Assembly: GCA_003563455.1 (NCBI GenBank)
Contig: PWRV01000117.1
Span: forward strand, 1-5,975
Length of the DNA: 5,975 nucleotides
Reading direction: 5' to 3'
Source of the DNA: Thioalkalivibrio sp.
Lineage (GTDB): Bacteria; Pseudomonadota; Gammaproteobacteria; Ectothiorhodospirales; Ectothiorhodospiraceae
A program made the translations under genes and the position numbers. The notes under the pieces were generated by a model. That model ran no database searches and had not been told where the DNA came from. It saw nothing but the letters and a program-made list of their open reading frames with translations. This document shows positions 1-4,228 of the stretch, piece after piece. The number at the start of each line of letters is the position of its first letter. Within the stretch, counting starts at the first letter, position 1.

Positions 1-2
1 AC

Positions 3-50
3 GTCGCGGGGCAGCGCCGCGACCCGGCGCCGGCCCCCACCGCGGATTGA
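3..50 (+). CDS. C-terminal tail of an upstream gene (5' end outside window)
   Basis: The frame starting at base 3 reads 15 codons and then TGA at 48-50, giving a tail VAGQRRDPAPAPTAD. Nearly every third position is G or C, the pattern of the confirmed genes here, and the Ala/Pro-rich end looks like a disordered C-terminus. The stop is six bases before the ATG at 57, so this gene and the TerB-like gene would form an operon with likely translational coupling. Only 15 residues are visible, so the product cannot be identified, and chance openness in GC-rich DNA is possible over so short a stretch. Confidence 0.5.
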   Translation, partial: VAGQRRDPAPAPTAD

Positions 51-56
51 AGCCAC

Positions 57-509
57 ATGCTCAATGCCATCAGAGACTTCTTCGAAAGCAATCTGAGCCC
101 CGGCGGCACGGAGCAGGACGAGGCCCACCGGCTGCGCCTGGCCGTTGCCTCGTTGCTCCTGGAAATGACGCGAATGGACGAGACCGCGCGCCCCGAGGAG
201 TGCGCGCGGGTAGAGGAGGCCGTGCGCGAACGCTTCGAGCTGACGCCCGAGGAAACCCGGGAGCTACTTGCCCTGGCCGAGGCCGAGAGCAAGGACGCGA
301 CCGACTACTTCCAGTTCACCTCATTGATCAACCGCCACTACGGCCCCGGAGAGCGGGTCGCTCTGGTGCGCGAGCTCTGGCGGATCGCCTACGGTGACGC
401 GATATTGCACCAAAACGAGGAATACCTGGTGCGCAAGCTCGCCGAGCTTCTGCACGTCCCCCACAGTCAGCTCTTGGCGACCAAGCATCAAGTCCAGGGA
501 GAAGGCTGA
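57..509 (+). CDS. TerB-like (tellurite-resistance TerB / DjlA-N type) helical protein
   Basis: A 150-aa soluble, highly charged, all-helical protein with no signal peptide or membrane segment. After a short N-terminal helix (MLNAIRDFFESNL), residues about 24-140 fit the TerB fold. They include the helix LLLEMTRMDE (33-42), a central LTPEETRELL helix (62-71), and the typical second repeat, RELWRIAYGDAILHQNEE (105-122) followed by KLAELLHVP (127-135). In the family, acidic residues at the ends of the two equivalent helices (here near D41/E42 and D114/E121/E122) are linked to metal binding, and the domain is thought to work as a membrane-associated sensor or scaffold. The length matches stand-alone TerB-family proteins. 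The ATG has only a weak Shine-Dalgarno, which fits coupling to the frame ending at 50. There are no terC/terD/terZ neighbours, so tellurite resistance should not be assumed. The family call is firm; the cellular role is unknown. Confidence 0.85.
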   Translation: MLNAIRDFFESNLSPGGTEQDEAHRLRLAVASLLLEMTRMDETARPEECARVEEAVRERFELTPEETRELLALAEAESKDATDYFQFTSLINRHYGPGERVALVRELWRIAYGDAILHQNEEYLVRKLAELLHVPHSQLLATKHQVQGEG

Positions 510-755
510 GGTACATCGGTGGCGATGCCGCGGCATCCTCATCCCGAGAGGAAGCAACCAGCGCTGGTCCGATTGGTCGCCAAAGGCACCTGCTCCGCAT
601 CGCCGCGCATCGAGAGCTCATCCCAAGCCGCATCGCGAGCCTTGTCTGCACCCAGACTCGCGCCGATCCGGTCCGGACGACTGCGCAGAACAGGCCGGCG
701 GCTCAACCCATGACCATCAACACCAGATCCCACCCCGCCGTGAAGCAGGCCCCGA
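510..755. other. Intergenic gap between convergent genes
   Basis: The TerB-like gene (+) and the 255-aa gene (-) converge on this 246-base stretch. The short frames that cross it are Arg/Ser/Pro-rich, lack a well-placed ribosome-binding site and look like chance frames. No U-tract terminator is visible for either strand. The only structured element I find is a perfect 14-bp palindrome, GATGCCGCGGCATC, at 524-537, 15 bases after the TerB-like stop. Confidence 0.6.
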
Positions 756-1523
756 CTACTGGTTCGCCGTCCGCCACCACTGCGAATGGTCGCGCCGCAA
801 TTCGTCGTGAGACGGCATCGGGAAGCTGGCCAATTCCTCACCATTGCCGATATAGAACCCGCTGCTGACCATGCGGTACAGGAAATCCGAGGACTGGGGC
901 CGGAGGACAAGCTTGTTCTCCTTGGTGTCGCTATCGAGTTCGAGCAGCGTGTCACGCAGGTGATGAACATAGGGGTAAGGGAGTTCATCCAGGTTACCGT
1001 TCTCCGGATCGGAGGCGAGTTCCCCGAGGTCCAGTTCCACGAAGGCGAGAGCGGGGAAACGGATCAACTTGCGCGGCCGGTTGACGACGGTGTCGTAGAA
1101 CGCGCGCGGTTTCAACAGGCTCGCGACCAGGCTGTTTACAGGTGCAAGGTCCTGGTACAGATGGTAGGGGTCCGGGCCGTCCGATTCGTCATGCTCGGCG
1201 CGTTTCAGGGCCAGCGTCTGCCCAAAGGCCGTCACCAGGTGCAGGTCGCCCATAACACCCAGCGGCAAGTGCTCAAGCACCCGGTAGGCCGAAACGTAAA
1301 TGGATTTCCTTGGCTCACCGTCCGGGTGGGGAACACAGCGCTCGATGGCCTCCTCGATCGGAAAATGCTCATGCCGGAATTCGGGATCGATCTCGGTGAA
1401 TAGGGCCTGGCCGCGCGTCTTGTAGCGCCGACCGGTCGCGTAATACTGGGCAAAGTCGGCCGGTGGCAGCATCGATGCCACAAGTGCCTCGGGCATCAGC
1501 GAAAAGTAGAGGTGGACCGCCAT
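756..1523 (-). CDS. Uncharacterised 255-aa soluble protein, last gene of the pyrophosphatase group
   Basis: I do not recognise a named family. The protein begins MAVHLYFSLMPEALVASMLPP and looks cytosolic, with no signal peptide and no run long enough for a membrane helix. Visible blocks are DFAQYYATG (23-31), LFTEIDPEF (41-49), a Cys in IERCVPHPDG (60-69), SIYVSAYRVLEHLPL (74-88), an alternating strand-like stretch MGDLHLVTAFGQTLAL (91-106), RKLIRFPALAFVELDLGEL (151-169), and an aromatic tail HSQWWRTANQ (246-255). This suggests a mixed alpha/beta fold. The frame is open to an ATG at 1577, but I chose 1523 because AGAGGAG sits 10 bases upstream of it and the extra 18 residues (MLSQGDEKNLRDKRSSIT) look non-native. 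The Shine-Dalgarno lies within the last codons of the small ORF at 1526-1681. It is the last gene on the minus strand before a convergent junction. That it is a real gene is well supported; its function is not. Confidence 0.85.
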   Translation of the reverse strand: MAVHLYFSLMPEALVASMLPPADFAQYYATGRRYKTRGQALFTEIDPEFRHEHFPIEEAIERCVPHPDGEPRKSIYVSAYRVLEHLPLGVMGDLHLVTAFGQTLALKRAEHDESDGPDPYHLYQDLAPVNSLVASLLKPRAFYDTVVNRPRKLIRFPALAFVELDLGELASDPENGNLDELPYPYVHHLRDTLLELDSDTKENKLVLRPQSSDFLYRMVSSGFYIGNGEELASFPMPSHDELRRDHSQWWRTANQ

Positions 1524-1525
1524 GG

Positions 1526-1681
1526 TTATCGAACTCCTCTTGTCGCGGAGATTTTTTTCATCCCCTTGTGAAAGCATAGCGAATGCACATCCCAGTCGCT
1601 GCTCTCGGTATCGACCCCGGATAGGCCAAGCTCCATCTTCAGTTCTGTCTCCGGTGCCATCTGCAATCGGCTCCTGGCCAT
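1526..1681 (-). CDS. Possible small ORF (51 aa) between the pyrophosphatase and the 255-aa gene
   Basis: An ATG at 1681 opens 51 codons ending in TAA at 1526-1528, two bases before the ATG of the 255-aa gene. The product begins MARSRLQMAPETELKMELGL. It is acidic in the middle (SGVDTESSDWDVHSL) and basic at the end (HKGMKKISATRGVR), with one Cys and no membrane segment. GGGAG lies 11 bases before the first ATG. An in-frame second ATG at 1660 has AGGAG 10 bases upstream and would give 44 aa. Its last codons contain the Shine-Dalgarno of the next gene, the layout expected of a coupled leader or small operon member. Third positions are less GC-biased than in neighbouring genes, especially over the last 15 codons, so it may be a chance frame in a 207-base gap. 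I do not recognise the sequence. Confidence 0.35.
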   Translation of the reverse strand: MARSRLQMAPETELKMELGLSGVDTESSDWDVHSLCFHKGMKKISATRGVR

Positions 1682-1709
1682 GTTCTGTGGTTCTCCCTGG
1701 TTCGGATCT

Positions 1710-1730
1710 ACAAGCGGGTCCCCGCCTTGT
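1710..1730 (-). other. Small hairpin abutting the pyrophosphatase stop codon
   Basis: On the minus strand the bases immediately after the TGA (1733-1731) fold with ACAAG/CTTGT as an outer 5-bp stem, a one-base bulge and an inner GC stem (CGG/CCG) around a GGAC loop. No U-tract follows, so it is not a standard intrinsic terminator. It could be a weak terminator, a stabiliser of the upstream message or chance. Confidence 0.25.
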
Positions 1731-3788
1731 TCACAGGATCGGCACGATCAGTAGAGCCATGATATTGATGACCTTGATCAATGGATTGATCGCAGGACCG
1801 GAGGTGTCCTTGTAGGGGTCGCCGACGGTATCGCCGGTGACCGCGGCCTTGTGAGCCTCGGATCCCTTGCCTCCGTGGTTGTCGTCCTCGATGTATTTCT
1901 TCGCGTTGTCCCAGGCGCCCCCACCCGTGGTCATGGAGATGGCGACGAAGAGACCGGTGACGATCGCGCCGATCAGTAACCCGCCAAGCGCCTCCTTGCC
2001 CAGAAACACGCCCACCAGGATCGGCACCAGCACTGGCAGCAACGAGGGAATGATCATCTCCCGGATCGCCGCTGTGGTCAGCATGTCGACTGCCCGAGTG
2101 TAGTCGGGCTTGGCGGTACGCTCCATGATGCCAGGGATCTCCCGGAACTGCCGGCGCACCTCGTTGACGATGCCCGCGGCCGCACGTCCCACCGACTCCA
2201 TCGTCATCGCCGCAAACAGGTAGGGCACCAGGCCGCCGATGAACAGCCCGACGATTACCTTCGGATTGCTCAGCTCGAAGCTGTGCAAGATGCCGGTGTG
2301 GTCCGTGAGGCCATGGGTGTAATCGGCGAAAAGCACCAGTGCCGCGAGGCCTGCGGAGCCGATTGCATAGCCCTTGGTCACCGCCTTGGTGGTATTGCCC
2401 ACCGCGTCGAGCGCGTCAGTGATCTCACGCACCTCGGACGGCAGATCACCCATTTCCGCGATCCCGCCGGCGTTGTCGGTCACGGGTCCATAGGAATCCA
2501 TCGCGACGATGATCCCGGTCATGGACAGCATGCCTGTCGCCGCGATCGCGATCCCGTACAGTCCGCCGAGCGCGTAGGACACCAGAATGGCCGCGCAGAC
2601 GGCCAGTACCGGGGCTGCGGTCGACTTCATCGAGATCGCAAGCCCGGCAATGATGTTCGTCGCGTGACCGGTGGTCGAGGCCGCGGCGAGGTGCTGCACC
2701 GGCCGGAAAGAGGTCGAGGTGTAGTAGTCGGTCACGACCATAATGGTGCCAGTCAGCACCAGTCCTACCAGGGCCGCGCCATAAAGCCGCATTACCGCCC
2801 CACTCTCCACGCCCATGCTGCTGGCGAGCGCGTTGTCGGGCACCAACAGCATGGTGATGGGCAGGAAGGCCACCGCTGCCAGCCCGCCCGAGACCGCCAG
2901 CCCCTTGTACAGCGACTTCATGATCTCGCTGCCATGGCGCGCCTTGACGAAAAACGTGCCGACGATGGACGCAAGGATCGCCGCCCCGCCCAGCACGAGC
3001 GGGTAGATTGCGGCCATGATGCCGAGGTCACTCATCAGCAGGGTACCCAGCATCATCGTCGCGATGATGGTCACGGCGTAGGTCTCGAACAGATCCGCGG
3101 CCATTCCGGCGCAGTCCCCGACATTGTCGCCCACGTTGTCCGCGATCACCGCCGGGTTGCGCGGGTCGTCCTCGGGGATGCCGGCCTCGACCTTGCCCAC
3201 CAGGTCGGCACCCACGTCTGCGCCCTTGGTGAAGATGCCCCCGCCGACGCGGGCGAAGATCGAGATCAGGGACCCGCCGAGCGCCAAGCCGACCAGCGGA
3301 GACAGCCCAACGCTTTCGCCGCTGGGCGTGATCAACCACAAAACCGCGAAATAACCGGCGACCCCCAGCAGGCCCAATCCGACCACCAGCAGACCGGTGA
3401 CCGCGCCGCTGCGGAAGGCCACGTCCATGGCCGATTCGAGCCCGTCCATAGCCGCCGCGGCGGTGCGGACGTTGGCGCGTACGGCCACGTGCATACCGAT
3501 GAAACCGGCCGCGCCGGAGAGGACGGCCCCGATCACGAAGCCGATCGCCGAAGCTGCGCTGATGACCAACCAGAGAATGATGACGATCACCACGCCGACC
3601 ATCGCAATCGTGGTGTACTGACGCTTCATGTATGCCGATGCGCCTTCCTGGATCGCCTGAGCGATCCGGCGCATCTCGTCATTACCCTCTGACTTGCCCA
3701 GGACCCAGCGTATCGAAATCACGCCGTAGGCCAGGGCACCCGCGCCACATGCCAGTGCGAACAACAGTCCCAAGAACGACATCGTCAT
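1731..3788 (-). CDS. hppA: Membrane-bound proton-translocating inorganic pyrophosphatase, K+-independent type
   Basis: This 685-aa inner-membrane enzyme hydrolyses pyrophosphate and pumps H+ out of the cytoplasm. Length and about 16 hydrophobic segments match the family. Family signatures in order: GGGIFTKGADVGADLVGKVE (182-201), with the PPi-binding DVGADLVGKVE; DNVGDNVGD (217-225), the acidic Mg-binding loop; TDNAGGIAEM (437-446); and near the C-terminus GDTVGDPYKDTSGP (652-665), the second acidic cluster. In GNTTKAVTKG (464-473), Lys468 and Thr471 occupy the positions that are Ala and Gly in K+-dependent enzymes, so this should be a K+-independent H+ pump rather than a Na+ pump. The frame is open to 4049, but the first 87 codons beyond the true start are Arg-rich and not family-like. 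Three in-frame ATGs lie at 3791, 3788 and 3782. GGGGAGG sits only 2 bases before 3791, 5 before 3788 and 11 before 3782, so I prefer 3788. The small ORF and the 255-aa gene follow on the same strand. Confidence 0.97.
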   Translation of the reverse strand: MTMSFLGLLFALACGAGALAYGVISIRWVLGKSEGNDEMRRIAQAIQEGASAYMKRQYTTIAMVGVVIVIILWLVISAASAIGFVIGAVLSGAAGFIGMHVAVRANVRTAAAAMDGLESAMDVAFRSGAVTGLLVVGLGLLGVAGYFAVLWLITPSGESVGLSPLVGLALGGSLISIFARVGGGIFTKGADVGADLVGKVEAGIPEDDPRNPAVIADNVGDNVGDCAGMAADLFETYAVTIIATMMLGTLLMSDLGIMAAIYPLVLGGAAILASIVGTFFVKARHGSEIMKSLYKGLAVSGGLAAVAFLPITMLLVPDNALASSMGVESGAVMRLYGAALVGLVLTGTIMVVTDYYTSTSFRPVQHLAAASTTGHATNIIAGLAISMKSTAAPVLAVCAAILVSYALGGLYGIAIAATGMLSMTGIIVAMDSYGPVTDNAGGIAEMGDLPSEVREITDALDAVGNTTKAVTKGYAIGSAGLAALVLFADYTHGLTDHTGILHSFELSNPKVIVGLFIGGLVPYLFAAMTMESVGRAAAGIVNEVRRQFREIPGIMERTAKPDYTRAVDMLTTAAIREMIIPSLLPVLVPILVGVFLGKEALGGLLIGAIVTGLFVAISMTTGGGAWDNAKKYIEDDNHGGKGSEAHKAAVTGDTVGDPYKDTSGPAINPLIKVINIMALLIVPIL

Positions 3789-3791
3789 CAT

Positions 3792-3833
3792 TGCCTCCCC
3801 TTGCCTTTGTGTTTTTGTCTCAGCGGGGAGGCA
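3792..3833 (-). promoter_or_regulatory. Leader hairpin that would mask the hppA ribosome-binding site
   Basis: On the transcript strand, TGCCTCCCC (3833-3825) is exactly complementary to GGGGAGGCA (3800-3792), the Shine-Dalgarno and the bases reaching the start codons of hppA. The arms are 9 bp with no mismatch, mostly G-C, around a 24-base A-rich loop. If both arms are in the mRNA, the ribosome-binding site is hidden in the closed form, which suggests control of translation initiation by a loop-binding factor, temperature or an alternative pairing. No U-tract follows, so it is not a terminator. The complementarity is seen directly; regulation is inference. Confidence 0.5.
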
Positions 3834-4035
3834 CGAAACGAGCGGCCAGGGACGGACCTTACGGAAGCACGGCCACCATCGACGGCACGATACCCGTGGG
3901 AGCCCCTGGCACTCCTCCAACCCTTCCCTGCTTATTCTTTTTTTTTGCCGCCGACTCCGACGCCATCGCATGGCTGCCTGCGACCATCCGCGGAATCTTC
4001 GATCCTGCGTGATCCGGGTGAACCTACTCCGCGGC

Positions 4036-4068
4036 CGGAAGCGCGTCAAGGACGACGCGATGCTTCCG
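4036..4068. repeat. Bulged 12-bp stem-loop
   Basis: CGGAAG (4036-4041) pairs with CTTCCG (4063-4068), and CGCGTC (4042-4047) pairs with GACGCG (4054-4059). The loop is AAGGAC, with a three-base bulge (4060-4062) on one side. All 12 pairs are exact. No U-tract follows on either strand. It sits about 160 bases beyond the hydrolase stop and about 250 bases upstream of hppA, so it could be a 3'-end processing structure, part of a long hppA leader, or a second repeat-type hairpin. Confidence 0.45.
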
Positions 4069-4138
4069 CGGCGTTCAACATTGCCGCAAGCATCAGAAGT
4101 CGTTCAGGTAATCAGGAAGCGAAAAGGGTAAAGCGAAA

Positions 4139-4203
4139 GGTGGTCAGGTTTCACATTCCAACATGGCGCTCCGAGAAAAGTTGGATTGTGAGACCTGACC
4201 TCC
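4139..4203. repeat. REP/MITE-like imperfect inverted repeat
   Basis: The 24-base arms 4139-4162 and 4180-4203 are reverse complements at 21 of 24 positions, around a 17-base loop (4163-4179). The core TCAGGT(T/C)TCACA is shared by both arms, and a GTGG tetranucleotide occurs at the left edge (4140-4143). From memory, similar GGTCAGGTCTCACA-type palindromes are scattered between genes in some gammaproteobacterial genomes and resemble the hairpins used by REP-associated Y1 (IS200/IS605-type) transposases. No transposase is in the window. Its near edge is 25 bases after the hydrolase stop, so in the hydrolase transcript it would form a long 3' hairpin and could stabilise or help end that message. 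The inverted repeat is certain; the class is inferred. Confidence 0.6.
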
Positions 4204-4228
4204 GTCCTGGTGGCCCCTTTCTGGAATG

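Larger units (their letters stand above)
3792..4228. other. 437-base non-coding region upstream of hppA
   Basis: This stretch lies between the hydrolase stop and the hppA start, both genes being on the minus strand. Open frames crossing it in both directions are Arg/Pro/Ser-rich and resemble no protein I know. It holds the ribosome-binding-site hairpin (3792-3833), a T9 run (3938-3946, A9 on the hppA strand), a bulged stem-loop (4036-4068), a short direct repeat AAGCGAAA(A)GG (4117-4127 and 4131-4140) and a REP-like inverted repeat (4139-4203). The hppA promoter must lie here unless transcription reads in from the hydrolase, but I cannot assign a convincing -35/-10 pair. The A9 run may act as an upstream element or bend. 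Confidence 0.6.

Noticed and set aside
57..509. Tellurite-resistance operon
   Set aside because: Only a single TerB-type domain is present, with no TerC, TerD or TerZ partners. Stand-alone TerB-like proteins occur in many other settings.
519..713. A 64-codon + frame after the TerB-like gene
   Set aside because: Arg/Ser/Pro-rich, the nearest GAGG is about 14 bases from the ATG, and there is no recognisable sequence feature.
786..1403. A 205-codon + strand frame opposite the 255-aa gene
   Set aside because: Its composition is fairly protein-like, but there is no ribosome-binding site. The minus-strand frame is longer, has a good Shine-Dalgarno and is packed behind its neighbours, so both cannot easily be real.
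1524..1577. Upstream ATG at 1577 as start of the 255-aa gene
   Set aside because: No Shine-Dalgarno at a good spacing, and the added residues are charged and unlike the body of the protein. The ATG at 1523 has AGAGGAG 10 bases upstream.
2283..3692. A 469-codon open frame on the + strand opposite the pyrophosphatase
   Set aside because: It is rich in His, Arg, Asp and Gln and is the mirror of a GC-biased coding frame, with no domain. It is a shadow of the real gene.
3896..3946. T9 run as an intrinsic terminator on the + strand
   Set aside because: No + strand gene ends before it, and the only nearby pairing is a 4-bp GGAG/CTCC stem more than 20 bases away from the T run.
3792..4049. Extension of the pyrophosphatase by 87 residues to an ATG at 4049
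   Set aside because: The added residues are Arg/Trp-rich, unlike the family N-terminus, and the extension would read through the strong Shine-Dalgarno and its hairpin. The total length would also exceed the usual bacterial size.
4139..4203. CRISPR repeat or tRNA-like structure
   Set aside because: There is one inverted repeat, not a regularly spaced direct array, and the fold has no cloverleaf or CCA-type end.
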